A DNA stretch of 62,252 bases from Desulfovibrionales bacterium (GCA_030156255.1 JASGMV010000016.1:1-62252); one strand, 5' to 3'. Positions 10,576-20,494 are shown, numbered from the stretch's first letter. Notes: generated from the letters alone by a model not told the origin. Program-made: numbers and translations.

Positions 10576-11691
10576 TTATCCGCGCCAGTCTTGGAGGGCA
10601 GTGCAAATGGACGCAACTTCATCTTCCGTCAGTTCCGGATAGATGGGCAACGAAAGGACTTCCCGGGTCAGCCGGAAAACCGTGTCCAGTCCTCCGTGGA
10701 CTTCACAGGCGTTTTTCAGGCAGGGTTGCTCCGGCAGAGGTTTTGAGTAGTGGACGGAGGTCGCGACGCCCCGCTCCTTGAGGAAGGCGGCCAGTCCGTC
10801 CCGGTTTTCAGGGACTCGCATGACGTATTTGTGAAAGATGTGCTCGGCGCCGTCCGAGACGCGGGGCGCCTGGATCGCCGGATGTCCGGCCAGGGCTTCG
10901 GTGTAGGCCAGGGCGATGTCCTGGCGGCGCCGGCGCCATTCCAATTCGTGGTCCAGCTTGACGGAAAGCAGCGCGGCCTGCACCGTGGGAAGTTGGGAGT
11001 TGCGGCCGATTTCCGTGTAGACCCTGCCGCCGGCGTGGCCGTGGTAGCGCAGACGGCGCACGCGCTCGATGAGTTCTTCGTCATCGGACAGGACCATGCC
11101 GCCGCTGCCCTGGGCGCCGATGACTTTGGTGGGGTCGAAGCTGACGCAGACGGCCCTTGCTCCGCGTCCTGGGAATGCGCCGTCGCGCGCGGCGCCCAAG
11201 ACCTGGGCGCAATCCTCGACAAGGAACGCGCCGGACTTGTCCGCGGCCTCGCGGACGGCGGAGAGGTCGGCCAATTGGCCGTACAGGTGCACGGCGAGGA
11301 TTCCCCGGACTTTTCCGGATGAGGCCAATTCGGCCAGCAGGTCTCCGCGGGCCTGATAGTCCCGTTCGTCCACGTCCACGAAAACCGGAACCCCGCCGGC
11401 CAGGACGATGGCCGAAGCCGAAGCCATGAACGACAGGGAGGTCACGGCCACCTTGTCGCCGGGTTGAATCCCCGCCGCGGTCAGGGCCAGGACCAGCGCG
11501 TCGGTGCCGGAGCCCACGGCCGCGCCGGCCTTCAGGTCCATGAACCCGGCGATGCGCTCTTCGAGTTGGGCGACTTCCTTGCCCTGCAGGACCCCACCGT
11601 GGGAAAAGACCGTTTCCACGGCGGCCATGAAATCGTCTTTATGGGCCTCGAATTGCCGATCCAGCCGCATGAACGGGATGCTTTGGCTCAT
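10576..11691 (-). CDS. DegT/DnrJ/EryC1/StrS-family PLP aminotransferase
   Basis: A 371-residue sugar aminotransferase-type enzyme. The PLP-binding Lys is K189 in SFDPTKVIGAQGSGG, and the family's GSGTDALVLAL and VEDCAQVLGA (PLP pyridine-binding Asp) are present. Such enzymes usually convert ketosugar nucleotides to aminosugars. The start overlaps the aldehyde dehydrogenase stop by four bases (ATGA), so the two are translationally coupled. It is the last gene of the sucCD-glycosyltransferase operon, which fits a role in a modified sugar for a surface glycan. The exact substrate cannot be read from sequence. Confidence 0.88.
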   Translation of the reverse strand: MSQSIPFMRLDRQFEAHKDDFMAAVETVFSHGGVLQGKEVAQLEERIAGFMDLKAGAAVGSGTDALVLALTAAGIQPGDKVAVTSLSFMASASAIVLAGGVPVFVDVDERDYQARGDLLAELASSGKVRGILAVHLYGQLADLSAVREAADKSGAFLVEDCAQVLGAARDGAFPGRGARAVCVSFDPTKVIGAQGSGGMVLSDDEELIERVRRLRYHGHAGGRVYTEIGRNSQLPTVQAALLSVKLDHELEWRRRRQDIALAYTEALAGHPAIQAPRVSDGAEHIFHKYVMRVPENRDGLAAFLKERGVATSVHYSKPLPEQPCLKNACEVHGGLDTVFRLTREVLSLPIYPELTEDEVASICTALQDWRG

Positions 11692-13058
11692 GTGTCGAAA
11701 ACCCGGATGCTTTTGATGTTGACGAATTCCCGCAGGCCGATCTCGGCCATTTCCCGGCCGTAGCCGGACTTCTTGACGCCGCCGAAGGGCAGGTGGAAGT
11801 CCGAGCCGCTGGGGCCGTTGATGGTCACGGAGCCGGCTTCGATCTTCCGAGCCAGGCGCTGGCCGCGTTCGATGTCGCGGGTCCAGATGCTGGAGGCCAA
11901 GCCGAAATGGGTGTCGTTGGCCAAGCGGAGGGCGTGCTCTTCGGACTCGGCCGTGGTCAGGGACGCCACGGGGCCGAAGATTTCCTCGTCCCAGGCCGGC
12001 ATGCCGGGGCCGCAGTCGGCCAGGATGGTGGGCTGGAAATAGAAACCGGGGCCGGTCTGATCCTCGCCGCCGTAGACCAGCCGGGCGCCGCGGTCCAGGG
12101 AGCGCCGCACTTGCCCTCGAACCCGTTCGCGCAGGTCCTCCCTGGCCAGGGGGCCCACGTCCGTGGACGCATCGGTCGGGTCGCCCAAGCGGAAGGACGC
12201 GAAGGCCTGCGCCAATTTTTCCTCGAACTTCTTGGACACGGACTTCAAGGCGATCATCCGCTTGGGCGCCAGACAGGTCTGGCCGGCGTTGCGGAGGCGA
12301 TAGCTCGCCGCGGATTTCACGCAGGCGTCGAGGTCGGCGTCCTCCAGCACCAGCAGCGGATCGGAGCCGCCCAGCTCCAGCACGGTCTTCTTGATGTTGC
12401 GTCCCGCTGCCTCGGCCAACCTTGATCCGGCCGCGGCGCTGCCCGTGAGGGCGGCCCCGCCCACGGCCGGGTGGGCGAGCACGTTCAGAACCTCCTCGCC
12501 CGGGAGCTTCAGAACGCCGAACAGGTCGGGGTTCAGGCCTGCGTCCGCCACGGCCTGCTGCATGGCCAAAGCGCATCCCGTGACGTTGGTGGCGTGCTTG
12601 AGGAGCGTGGCGTTGCCGGCCAGCAGAGCGGGGCCGGCGAACCGGAAGACCTGCCAGTAGGGAAAATTCCACGGCATGACCGCCAGGATGACGCCCAAAG
12701 GCTCGAAGGCGATGATGCTTTCTCCGCGGGCCCGAGGGGCGGGGACGTCGGCCAGGGCGGTGGGGCCGTATCCGGCCATGACGTCCAGGAACTCGGCGCA
12801 TTTGTCCACTTCAACGAGCGACTCCCGAATGGGTTTGCCCATCTCCAGCGTGGCCAGGTCGGCCATTTCTCCGCGACGGCTGCGCAGCACGGCGGCGAGG
12901 TCCCGTAAACTCTGGGCGCGTTCGGAGACGCTGCGGCGGCGCCATTGCAGAAAGGCCCGCCCTGCTGCGTCGACCACGGCGCGCCACTGCGCCTCGCCGT
13001 GGGCTTCGTAACGCTCGATGACTCGGCCGGTGGCCGGATTGAGGCTGATCAGCGACAT
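11688..13058 (-). CDS. NAD(P)-dependent aldehyde dehydrogenase (succinate-semialdehyde dehydrogenase-like)
   Basis: A 456-residue enzyme of the aldehyde dehydrogenase superfamily, closest in style to the shorter GabD/Sad-type succinate-semialdehyde dehydrogenases. The general-base glutamate is E228 in LELGGSDP and the nucleophile is C262 in GQTCLAPKR. GVILAVMPWNFPYWQ and the C-terminal GGVKKSGYGREM are also typical. The ATG at 13058 lies eight bases after the epimerase remnant's stop and lacks a clear Shine-Dalgarno, so translation may be coupled. Placement behind a succinyl-CoA synthetase suggests succinate or C4 semialdehyde chemistry, which is an inference. Confidence 0.88.
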   Translation of the reverse strand: MSLISLNPATGRVIERYEAHGEAQWRAVVDAAGRAFLQWRRRSVSERAQSLRDLAAVLRSRRGEMADLATLEMGKPIRESLVEVDKCAEFLDVMAGYGPTALADVPAPRARGESIIAFEPLGVILAVMPWNFPYWQVFRFAGPALLAGNATLLKHATNVTGCALAMQQAVADAGLNPDLFGVLKLPGEEVLNVLAHPAVGGAALTGSAAAGSRLAEAAGRNIKKTVLELGGSDPLLVLEDADLDACVKSAASYRLRNAGQTCLAPKRMIALKSVSKKFEEKLAQAFASFRLGDPTDASTDVGPLAREDLRERVRGQVRRSLDRGARLVYGGEDQTGPGFYFQPTILADCGPGMPAWDEEIFGPVASLTTAESEEHALRLANDTHFGLASSIWTRDIERGQRLARKIEAGSVTINGPSGSDFHLPFGGVKKSGYGREMAEIGLREFVNIKSIRVFDT

Positions 13059-13065
13059 TGTTTTT

Positions 13066-13293
13066 TTAAATGGGGTGGTTGCGCAGGTGGTCCACATACA
13101 GGGAGACACCGCGCTCCAGGTCGTACTCGGGCTTGTAGCCGAGCAGGTTGCGCGGCGTCGCCTCGGGATCGGGGATGGGGCGCTGCTCGAAGGTGTTGAA
13201 GATGTAGACCTCGTCGTTTCTTTTTATGAAACACCTAGCGGCGCGGGAGCCGACGAAACCGGCGCCGCCGGTTATGAATACTACTTTAGACAT
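13066..13293 (-). pseudogene. internally deleted NAD-dependent sugar epimerase/dehydratase
   Basis: A 75-residue reading frame that joins the two ends of an extended short-chain dehydrogenase. The first part (MSKVVFITGGAGFVGSRAA) is the N-terminal Rossmann strand and GxxGxxG loop. The last part (ATPRNLLGYKPEYDLERG) is the C-terminal signature seen just before the end of about 310-residue GalE/RfbB-type epimerases. The roughly 240 residues between, including the YxxxK active site, are missing, with the junction near residues 37-45. The deletion is in frame. It sits in the operon 12 bases after the glycosyltransferase and 7 before aldehyde dehydrogenase, so it may be kept only for coupling. Confidence 0.8.
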
Positions 13294-13305
13294 TGTGGCC
13301 TCATT

Positions 13306-14403
13306 TCACTTGCCGGGAATGGAAATAACCTGTTCGAAATCCTTAAACGTCTTTTGCAGCTCGAAATTTTCGATGACGCGCCTGCGCCCGGCCTCGCCCA
13401 ATTCCTTTCGCCTTTTTGGATGCTGGATCAGGGCGTCCAAAGAATCGGCGAAGGCCGCAACGTCGCCGACAGGGGCCAAATAGCCTGTCTCGCCGTGAAT
13501 GACAACTTCCGGAATGCTGGAGACGTTGAAGGCCACGACCGGGCGCTCAAGGGTCATGGCCTCTACCTGAGCGTAGCAGAAGCCTTCCCAGAAGGAAGGC
13601 AGGGCGAAAATGTCCAAGCTGGCGTGGAATCCTTTCATATTGGTAGTAAATCCAATAAATTGTGTTATGTCGTCCACGGCGAGCTCCTTGGCCTTGAGCT
13701 TGAGCTTCTGCTCCAGCTCGCCCTTGCCCGCGATGAGCACGCGGATGTTGCGTCCGCGGTCTTTGAGAATTTTCGCCGCTTCCAGCAAAACCTGTTGCCC
13801 TTTTTGCTTGGTGAGCCGGCCGGCGTTGCCGATGACCACTTCGTCCGCCTGGCGCGGGACCAAAGGCGTTGCATCCATGGCGTCGAATTCGGCGGTGTTG
13901 AATCCGCAATGGACGATATGCGTGCGCTCTCGGGGGATGAGGTCCGGGTTGTTCTTGAGCACTTGCCGCCGGGTGTCCTCGGAGTTGCAGATGAGTTTTG
14001 TGATGACCCGGCCGAAAAGCAAGCGATTCAGGGGGGTGTCCCTGGTGGGGACGCCGAGGCCTCGTCGAAAAATGATGTCCCCGACTCCGGCCATTCGGGC
14101 GGCGAATCCGCCTGCCTTGAGGTCCGAGGGCAGAGCCATGACCAGCGTGTCGATGCGGTGTCGCCGGAAAAATTTCGCCAGCCGCATGATGGTCGCAGGG
14201 TTCAGGAAGCTCAGATTGCCCACGCGCAGGCGCAGGGTTGTGACGCCCTCGGCCGCATCCAGCCGGTCGGCCAATTCGCTTGGGCTGTTGGTTACCGCGA
14301 AGGAGCCGTAACCGGCGTCGCGCGTCAGCAGGGCGAAGTCGTGATGCCATTTCTCCCCGCCGCCCCACACGGGGGTCGTGTTCATGAAGCAAATATTTTT
14401 CAT
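13306..14403 (-). CDS. GT4-family glycosyltransferase
   Basis: A 365-residue GT-B glycosyltransferase. The N-terminal glycine-rich loop is TPVWGGGEKWHHDFALL. The C-terminal nucleotide-sugar domain begins VIGNAGRLTKQKGQQVLLEA and contains the retaining-enzyme motif EGFCYAQVEAM (E-x7-E). No signal peptide or membrane helix is present, so it acts on the cytoplasmic face. It lies 11 bases behind fused sucCD and 12 before the epimerase remnant. A role in lipopolysaccharide or another surface glycan is likely, but donor and acceptor are unknown. Confidence 0.92.
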   Translation of the reverse strand: MKNICFMNTTPVWGGGEKWHHDFALLTRDAGYGSFAVTNSPSELADRLDAAEGVTTLRLRVGNLSFLNPATIMRLAKFFRRHRIDTLVMALPSDLKAGGFAARMAGVGDIIFRRGLGVPTRDTPLNRLLFGRVITKLICNSEDTRRQVLKNNPDLIPRERTHIVHCGFNTAEFDAMDATPLVPRQADEVVIGNAGRLTKQKGQQVLLEAAKILKDRGRNIRVLIAGKGELEQKLKLKAKELAVDDITQFIGFTTNMKGFHASLDIFALPSFWEGFCYAQVEAMTLERPVVAFNVSSIPEVVIHGETGYLAPVGDVAAFADSLDALIQHPKRRKELGEAGRRRVIENFELQKTFKDFEQVISIPGK

Positions 14404-14414
14404 TGCAGAAGTCT

Positions 14415-16499
14415 TCAGAGAGAAGTTGAGAGTACGCTTTTCACCAATTCCGGCAACTCGGACAGGGTGGCGCCCGAGATGACGCCGGCTTGGCGCATGG
14501 TTTCGAGTTTGGCCGCAACACCGGGCCCTTGTTCGTCCAGGATGGCGCCTGCGTGCCCGAATCTTTTGCCCGGAGGCGCGCTACGACCGGCGATGAACCC
14601 GATCACGGGTTTGGTGAACCGCCCCTGTTTGATCCGCCGGGCCGCGTCCTCCTCGGCGGTTCCGCCGATCTCTCCCAGCATCAGCACGGCCTTGGTGGGT
14701 TCATGGTCGGCCAGCAGGTCCAGGGCCTCGGCCAGGGTGGTCCCCATGAAGGGATCGCCGCCCACGCCGATGCATACGGACTGGCCCAAGCCCGCCGTGC
14801 TCAGCCGATTGGCCGCTTCGTAGGTCAGCGTGCCGCTGCGGGAGACGATGGCCACGGGGCCCGGCGTGAAGGGGTCGGTGGGCAGGATGCCGATCTTGGC
14901 CGCCCTGGGCGCCAGCAGGCCCGGGGAGTTCGGCCCGATCAGCCGCGTCGGGGCGTCGCGCAGCCGGTCCATGATTTCGATCATCTCCAGTTGCGGAACG
15001 CCTTCGGTGATGCAGATTACCCACGGGATGCGGTTGTCGATGGCTTCGAGGATCGCGTCCTTGGCTTTGGGGGCTGGAACGAAGATGACGCTGGCCTCCA
15101 CCGGATGTTCGCGCAGGGCCTGCTCCACGCTGTTGTAGACCGGCGCGCCCTCTACGCATTCCCCGCCTTTGAAGGGCGTGACGCCGGCCACGACGTTGGT
15201 TCCGTACTCCAGCATGAGCCGGGTGTGCAGACGGCCTTGGCGGCCGGTGATTCCCTGGACCAGAATGGGACTGGTCTTGTCCACGGGCAGCTTGCGGGGT
15301 TTGCCGGGCTTGGGCGCATCGCTCCAGGAGATGGAGATCGGAGGCTGCTGGTTGAGCGTGCAGCGTTCAAGCTTCGCTCCCGGAGTCAAGGCGTGCAAAA
15401 GGCCTAGCGCCGCGTCCGTTTCCGCGGCCAGATGCAGGTTCGGGACGTCGAGCCGGCTGAGGATCTCCCGTCCCGCGGCGCCGCCGTTTCCTGCCATCCT
15501 CACCACGAGCGGCTTGCTCGGAGGTTCGCCTCCCAGAGCTTCGATCATGGCGAAGGCCGTCTTTTCGCAGGACAGGATGCCGCCATATAGGTTCACCAGC
15601 ACGGCCTTGATCTGGTCGTCATGGAAAAGGATGTCGAAGGCGGTTCGGATTCTGGCGGGGTCGGCGTCGCCGCCTACGTCCAGAAAGTTGGCCGGCGGCA
15701 GCCCGGCGGCCGTGAGCAGGTCCATGGAGGCCATGGCCATGCCTGCGCCGTTCGCCAGCGTTCCAACGAATCCGTCCAAGCGAACGTAGCTGAGTCCTGC
15801 GACGCGGGCGCGGCGTTCATCCTCGGATTCGCCAGGCAGGGCCGTCTCCATGCTGGCCAGGCCCGCGCCGGGCGCGAAGTCGTCCACTTCGACCTTGGCG
15901 TCGAGCACGGCCAGCCGTCCGTCGGTCGTGAGGGCCAGCGGGTTGATTTCCGCCAGCAGCAAATGGCGGTCGCGTACGGCGCAGACGAGTTTGGCGGCCA
16001 ACTCCATGAAGGGATCGGAAAGTTCCCGGGGAAGGCCCAAATGGAAGAATGCGGTCCGCAGGTGGTGCTCGTCGGGGGCCAGCGGGGAAGGCAGCTCCTG
16101 GATGAGAAGGTCGCAGCTGCAGGCCGAATCCACGTCGAGATAGCCGGTGCGGCTCGTGGTGAGCAGGACCTTGCCGCGTTCGCGGGATAGCGAGCAGGAC
16201 AGATACATTTCCCTGACCACGGGGGCCAGAGGCTCCAGCCTCGCCCGCATCACGGCCTCGCCGTTGATTTTGAGGGAGAACAGCCGCTTGAGCTCCGGCT
16301 TGAGCGCCTCCTCCGAGGCCGCGCGGACGACTCCGCCGGCTTCGCTGCGGCCGCCGCTGCGGACCAGCGCCTTGAGAATCCAGGGAGGCCCCATGGGCGG
16401 GCGCTTGAGCATGTCGTCAGGCGTCAGCAGGACTCCTTGCTCCTGGGGAATTCCGGCTTGCTCCAGCACAATCTTACTATCGTGCTCGTCAAGACGCAT
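14415..16499 (-). CDS. fused succinyl-CoA synthetase, beta-alpha (SucC-SucD)
   Basis: A 694-residue single chain combining the normal beta (about 390 residues) and alpha (about 290) subunits. The N-terminal half has the ATP-grasp pattern ILKALVRSGGRSEAGGV and the beta ligase segment with GGILSCEKTAFA. The C-terminal half has the CoA-binding ILVQGITGRQGRLHTRLML, a VSRSGTLTYEA ligase motif and the phosphohistidine loop RFGHAGAIL with H649. The beta-then-alpha order matches SucC-SucD rather than ADP-forming acetyl-CoA synthetase, where alpha comes first. It interconverts succinate, CoA and ATP with succinyl-CoA. It is the first gene of a five-gene operon otherwise concerned with glycan or amino-sugar chemistry, which is unusual. 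Confidence 0.9.
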   Translation of the reverse strand: MRLDEHDSKIVLEQAGIPQEQGVLLTPDDMLKRPPMGPPWILKALVRSGGRSEAGGVVRAASEEALKPELKRLFSLKINGEAVMRARLEPLAPVVREMYLSCSLSRERGKVLLTTSRTGYLDVDSACSCDLLIQELPSPLAPDEHHLRTAFFHLGLPRELSDPFMELAAKLVCAVRDRHLLLAEINPLALTTDGRLAVLDAKVEVDDFAPGAGLASMETALPGESEDERRARVAGLSYVRLDGFVGTLANGAGMAMASMDLLTAAGLPPANFLDVGGDADPARIRTAFDILFHDDQIKAVLVNLYGGILSCEKTAFAMIEALGGEPPSKPLVVRMAGNGGAAGREILSRLDVPNLHLAAETDAALGLLHALTPGAKLERCTLNQQPPISISWSDAPKPGKPRKLPVDKTSPILVQGITGRQGRLHTRLMLEYGTNVVAGVTPFKGGECVEGAPVYNSVEQALREHPVEASVIFVPAPKAKDAILEAIDNRIPWVICITEGVPQLEMIEIMDRLRDAPTRLIGPNSPGLLAPRAAKIGILPTDPFTPGPVAIVSRSGTLTYEAANRLSTAGLGQSVCIGVGGDPFMGTTLAEALDLLADHEPTKAVLMLGEIGGTAEEDAARRIKQGRFTKPVIGFIAGRSAPPGKRFGHAGAILDEQGPGVAAKLETMRQAGVISGATLSELPELVKSVLSTSL

Positions 16500-16763
16500 G
16501 CATGCTCCTTGTCCTGCGGGACGCCATTGTCTGAAATCCAGGCCAGTGGGATATACCTACGCGATCCAAGTGTAAAGAAGGCGTTCGGTATCGTCCCGGC
16601 CCGCCAGGCGCCTGGGTTGGGGCGGAGAAAAAGTAGGCGCCATGGACGCTCTCCGGTTGCGTCCTCATGGAGCCCAGGAACTCTCTTCCGCCATTTGTTG
16701 GATTGTAGCCCCTGAAGCGCAAAGCTGCAACGGCTCAGGCCGCCGGTTGTTTGAAATCGCTTC

Positions 16764-16794
16764 TTGACACGGCGGCGAACGTTTTGTTTGTAAT
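16764..16794 (+). promoter_or_regulatory. candidate sigma-70 promoter for the lipoprotein gene
   Basis: A perfect TTGACA at 16764-16769 is followed after 19 bases by TGTAAT (5 of 6 matches to TATAAT) at 16789-16794. The spacing is a little long. The site is 35 bases upstream of the ATG at 16829. It is the only clear signal in the 329-base gap 16500-16828 between the divergent sucCD fusion and the lipoprotein; nothing else there is supported. Confidence 0.5.
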
Positions 16795-16828
16795 CCTCAT
16801 CATAGAATCAATCGAACGGGAGGCCGAC

Positions 16829-17401
16829 ATGATCCGTCGTTGTTACATCGCTTTGATAGTCTCCGGATGTCTTTTCTTGTTGGCAGGATGCTCGGCCACG
16901 ACCGGGATCATGCTGACGAATACGCCCCAACAATTGCCCGGCGTCCAATGCCGGGGCAAGGTGGTGATCGAGGTTTTCAAAAACGCCAAGGTATTCGAGG
17001 CGATCGGCCAACGCGACGACCAACCGCTGCACCCGGCCAATATGAAAGTGGGGCGCTGGGCGGCCAAAGCCGTGGCGGACCAACTGGCGGCGTGCGGCTG
17101 CGAGGCGGTGATTATGGAAAAAGCTTCCGCTCTTCCTGAGGAATGGCTGGTGCGCGGGACAGTGAACCAAGCTTACGCCGAACAGACGGGCTTGCTGACC
17201 TATCAGACCAATTTCACGATGAATGTGGAGCTGGCGCGCGGGGACAAAAAGCTTTTCGGGAAAAAAGTGGAGTTCTCCTCGGAGAAGACCGCGGCGTTGC
17301 CGTCCAGCGATTTGCCGTCCAAGTATCTGGACGAGGCCGTGTCCGACGCGGCGGTCGACGCTGCGAAGAGCATCATCGAGCAGATGGGCGCGGTGCGTTG
17401 A
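16829..17401 (+). CDS. hypothetical lipoprotein
   Basis: A 190-residue predicted lipoprotein. MIRRCYIALIVSGCLFLLAGC ends in the lipobox LAGC, with Cys at residue 21. The mature part is soluble, alternates short strands and helices (VVIEVFKNAKVFEA, VRGTVNQAYAEQ, NFTMNVELARGDKKLFG) and ends in a helix. This is reminiscent of small outer-membrane lipoproteins that hold an LptE/DUF4136-like fold, but I cannot assign a family. GGGAGG lies upstream of the ATG. It converges on the neighbouring sensor kinase gene, with stops seven bases apart. Confidence 0.8.
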   Translation: MIRRCYIALIVSGCLFLLAGCSATTGIMLTNTPQQLPGVQCRGKVVIEVFKNAKVFEAIGQRDDQPLHPANMKVGRWAAKAVADQLAACGCEAVIMEKASALPEEWLVRGTVNQAYAEQTGLLTYQTNFTMNVELARGDKKLFGKKVEFSSEKTAALPSSDLPSKYLDEAVSDAAVDAAKSIIEQMGAVR

Positions 17402-17407
17402 TTCGCT

Positions 17408-20400
17408 TCAGGCCATGTTGAGCATCCGGCGCAGCTTGTCCACGAGTTCGTTCAGCTCCACGGGCTTGGTTACGTAGTCGTCCATGCCCTCCGCCATGAT
17501 TTGCTCGCGGTCGCCGGCCATGGCGTGGGCCGTTACGGCGATGAGGCGCATCTTTTTCATCCGGTTGTCGCGCTCCCATTCTCGGTACGCCCGGGAGACT
17601 TCCGTGCCGTCCATTTCCGGCATGCGCACATCCAGCAGCGCGACGTCGTAGGCCCTGGCTTTCATGGCGTCCAGGGCCTGGCGTCCGTCGACAACGCTGG
17701 CGACGTCGAATCCGGCCATTTCCAGAGCCCGCTGCAGGGCCAGACGGCTGATCGCATCATCTTCCGCCACCAAAACGCCGCCTTTTTCTCCGGTCTTCGA
17801 CGGTTCGAGCCCCGGTTGGGGCGCCAGCGCGGGTTTTTCCATGGCTTTGGCTCCGAGTTTGAGGGTGACATGGATATCGCTGCCCATTCCGTCTCGGCTG
17901 TCCACGGCCAGGGTTCCTCCCATGAGGTGCACCAGCCGTTTGACGATGGACAAGCCGAGTCCCGCGCCGCCGTAGGTCCGGCTGAGCGCGCCGTCGGCCT
18001 GGGTAAAACTGTCGAAGAGGTGGTCGATCATGTCGTCCGGGAATCCGGGGCCGGAGTCGGAAACGAGGATGTGGACGTAGCAGGTATCCTCTCCACTGGA
18101 TTTGAGTGGGTAGATATCCAGTCGAACCGATCCGTTTTGCGAAAATTTGATCGCGTTGCCCACAAGGTTGTAAAGTATCTGCCGGATGCGCACCGGGTCG
18201 CCCGTGAGCAAGGCGGGCAGATTGGGATCGATCTCGACGGTGAAGGCGAGTCCTTTGGCTGCGGCGATGTCGCGGAAGGCGTTGCTGACGGGCTCCACCA
18301 CCGCGCACATTTTGAACGTCTCCTCCAGAATGTCCATCCGCCCGGATTCGATCTTCGACAGGTCCAGGATGTCGCCCAGGATACGAAGCAGACTGCGCGC
18401 CGCGGTGGTGGCCGTGTCCGCGAAATAGCGCTGCTCTTCGTCGAGTTCGGTCCCTTTGAGCAATTGCAGCATGCCCAGCGCCCCGTTGAGAGGCGTCCGG
18501 ATTTCGTGGCTCATGTTCGCCAGAAATTCGGATTTGGCGCGGTTGGAGGCTTCCGCGGCGTCTCTGGCCCGGATGAGTTCGTCCTCGGTCTCTCGCCATT
18601 GCGTGACGTCCTGGACCTGGGAGAGGATGGAGACAACGGCGCCGGAGGCGTCCCGCAGGGGCGAATTGTACCATTGGCAGTGCAGCAACCGCCCGTCTTT
18701 GGCGAAGTTGCGGTTGAGCACGATGTTGTAGGCGTCTTCCCCCGTGAACAACCGCTCCATCTTGACGTTCACGAAGGCCAGATCGTCCTCATGGACAAAG
18801 TGGAAATCCGTCCAGGTTTTTCCCAGAACTTCCTCGGCCCTCCAACCGAAGATTTCCTCCGCCCGCCTGGACCAGTCATGGATGGTGGAGCCGTTTTTCC
18901 ACTCCACCACCGCGAGGGGAGAATTGGAGACTTGGAAGCTAATGCGCTCCAACGCTTCGGCCAGTTCCTCCTCCTGCCGCAACAGGACTTGTTCGGCCTT
19001 CTTGCGGCCGGTGATGTCCGTACTGATGCTGCACAGGGCTGTCGGGACGCCTTCTTCGTTGCGCATGATCCAGGTTCTGGCGTGAAGGAACATGCGTTGC
19101 CCCGAGGCGGTGTTGGCGACCAGTTCGCCGCTCCAAAATCCATTGGCCAGGGTTTGCTTGCGGATTTCCTCCGGGGCGCCGTCCCGCTCAATGGCGGCGT
19201 TGAGAATTTTGGCGTCTCGGTGCAGCAGCTTTTCCCGGGAAACGCCGATGAGCTTCGCCTGGGCCTCGTTGGCGTAGATGATTTTACCGTCGAGCTTCGT
19301 CGCCGCGATGAGGTCGCCGATTTGCTCCAGAATGGAGGAGTGCAGCCGCAGTTCGTTCTCGGCGCGTCGGCGTTGCTGTACTTCCTTTTGCAGCTTTCGA
19401 TTGGCGAGCAGCAGCCCGAAACTGATCAGCGCCCCGGCGAGGCAAAGTCCGCCCAAAAGCCAGAGCAATCCCTTCAGCCAGGGAGACAAGGGGGCGGCCC
19501 TGGGGTAGAATTCGTCCAGCGTCTTGTCCAAATCTTCGCTTCTCGGCGCCATGTTCAGATCGGTGAACGTGAGGGCGATTTGCCTCCAGCGCTCTCTGTT
19601 GGAGGAGCCGATGGGCACCAGGTCCGGCAGGATGAGCCGCCGCATTTTTTCGGCTTCGTATTGCAGGTGCTCCCGGGTCTTGTTCGGATTGTAGTGCGCG
19701 AGGATCATGTCGATGACCTCTTCGGGATGGGCCATGGCGTAGGCCCAGCCCTTGAGGCTGGCCTTGGTGAAGGCCGCGACGATCTTCGGATGCGCCCGCG
19801 CTTCCTCTTCGCTGGTGAACAGGCAGTCTCCGTAGAAATCCACACCGTAGTCCCGGGGAGAGATGACCCGGTAGTTCAAGCCTTCCTGCTCCAGGAAAAA
19901 GGGTTCGTTGGTGATGTACGCGCTGATCGCGTCGATGCGGGGGTTGCGATAGTCTTCGAGGCCCACTTCGCCTTCCGCAAGCTCTATTTCGTCCATGCTG
20001 ACGCCTGCATTGCGCAGCATGGCCTGGATTTCGGCGTCGCGCGGATGGCTGGTCATCTTGATGGCGCGGCCCTTTAGGTGGCGCGGCTCCCTGATTCCCC
20101 TCTCCGTGCGGGCCACGAGCGCCAACGGGGAGTGTTGAAAGGTCGCCGCCAGGAGCACGATGGGGTCGCCACGCAATTTGTGCAGCATGATTTCCGCGTT
20201 GGAGACGCCGAATTGAGCGCGCCCTTCAAGGATTTCCTGCACCGGGTCCTGGTTTTTGTCCCGTTCGAGAATGGTCACGGACAACCCGGCTTGGTGGTAG
20301 TAGCCCATCTCCTTGGCTGCGTAGTAGCCGGCGAATTGAAACTGATGGCGCCAACGAAGCTGCAGGTTGACGTGGACCGGCGTGTCTTGGGCGCGGACCT

Positions 20401-20494
20401 GCGCGGCAGGGAGCAAAACGCAAGCCGCAAAAGCAAAGAACACAGCCAACAGCGGGACGCGGAGGATCGTGTTGCGACGGCGTTTGGAGTTCAT
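17408..20494 (-). CDS. hybrid histidine kinase with NMT1/THI5-type periplasmic sensor
   Basis: A 1028-residue transmembrane kinase. The signal peptide ends near AAQVRA. Residues about 40-330 form a periplasmic solute-binding-like domain of the NMT1/THI5/SsuA family ([42 protein letters not shown]). A transmembrane helix lies near 345-368. Two PAS domains follow, then HisKA with His663 in SHEIRTP, HATPase_c with GAGLGLSIV, and a receiver with Asp955 in LLDVRMP. There is no HPt, so the relay ends on a separate protein. The sensor family usually binds pyrimidine- or sulfonate-like ligands, but the ligand here is unknown. The start at 20494 keeps a normal signal peptide. Confidence 0.9.
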   Translation of the reverse strand: MNSKRRRNTILRVPLLAVFFAFAACVLLPAAQVRAQDTPVHVNLQLRWRHQFQFAGYYAAKEMGYYHQAGLSVTILERDKNQDPVQEILEGRAQFGVSNAEIMLHKLRGDPIVLLAATFQHSPLALVARTERGIREPRHLKGRAIKMTSHPRDAEIQAMLRNAGVSMDEIELAEGEVGLEDYRNPRIDAISAYITNEPFFLEQEGLNYRVISPRDYGVDFYGDCLFTSEEEARAHPKIVAAFTKASLKGWAYAMAHPEEVIDMILAHYNPNKTREHLQYEAEKMRRLILPDLVPIGSSNRERWRQIALTFTDLNMAPRSEDLDKTLDEFYPRAAPLSPWLKGLLWLLGGLCLAGALISFGLLLANRKLQKEVQQRRRAENELRLHSSILEQIGDLIAATKLDGKIIYANEAQAKLIGVSREKLLHRDAKILNAAIERDGAPEEIRKQTLANGFWSGELVANTASGQRMFLHARTWIMRNEEGVPTALCSISTDITGRKKAEQVLLRQEEELAEALERISFQVSNSPLAVVEWKNGSTIHDWSRRAEEIFGWRAEEVLGKTWTDFHFVHEDDLAFVNVKMERLFTGEDAYNIVLNRNFAKDGRLLHCQWYNSPLRDASGAVVSILSQVQDVTQWRETEDELIRARDAAEASNRAKSEFLANMSHEIRTPLNGALGMLQLLKGTELDEEQRYFADTATTAARSLLRILGDILDLSKIESGRMDILEETFKMCAVVEPVSNAFRDIAAAKGLAFTVEIDPNLPALLTGDPVRIRQILYNLVGNAIKFSQNGSVRLDIYPLKSSGEDTCYVHILVSDSGPGFPDDMIDHLFDSFTQADGALSRTYGGAGLGLSIVKRLVHLMGGTLAVDSRDGMGSDIHVTLKLGAKAMEKPALAPQPGLEPSKTGEKGGVLVAEDDAISRLALQRALEMAGFDVASVVDGRQALDAMKARAYDVALLDVRMPEMDGTEVSRAYREWERDNRMKKMRLIAVTAHAMAGDREQIMAEGMDDYVTKPVELNELVDKLRRMLNMA

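Noticed and set aside
11692-12801. An upstream extension of the aminotransferase frame
   Set aside because: The extension is a shadow of the aldehyde dehydrogenase gene. The real start is the ATG at 11691, which overlaps that gene's stop.
17501-20077. An 858-codon plus-strand frame
   Set aside because: It is antisense to the kinase with clear HisKA, HATPase and REC motifs, and the product has no motif.
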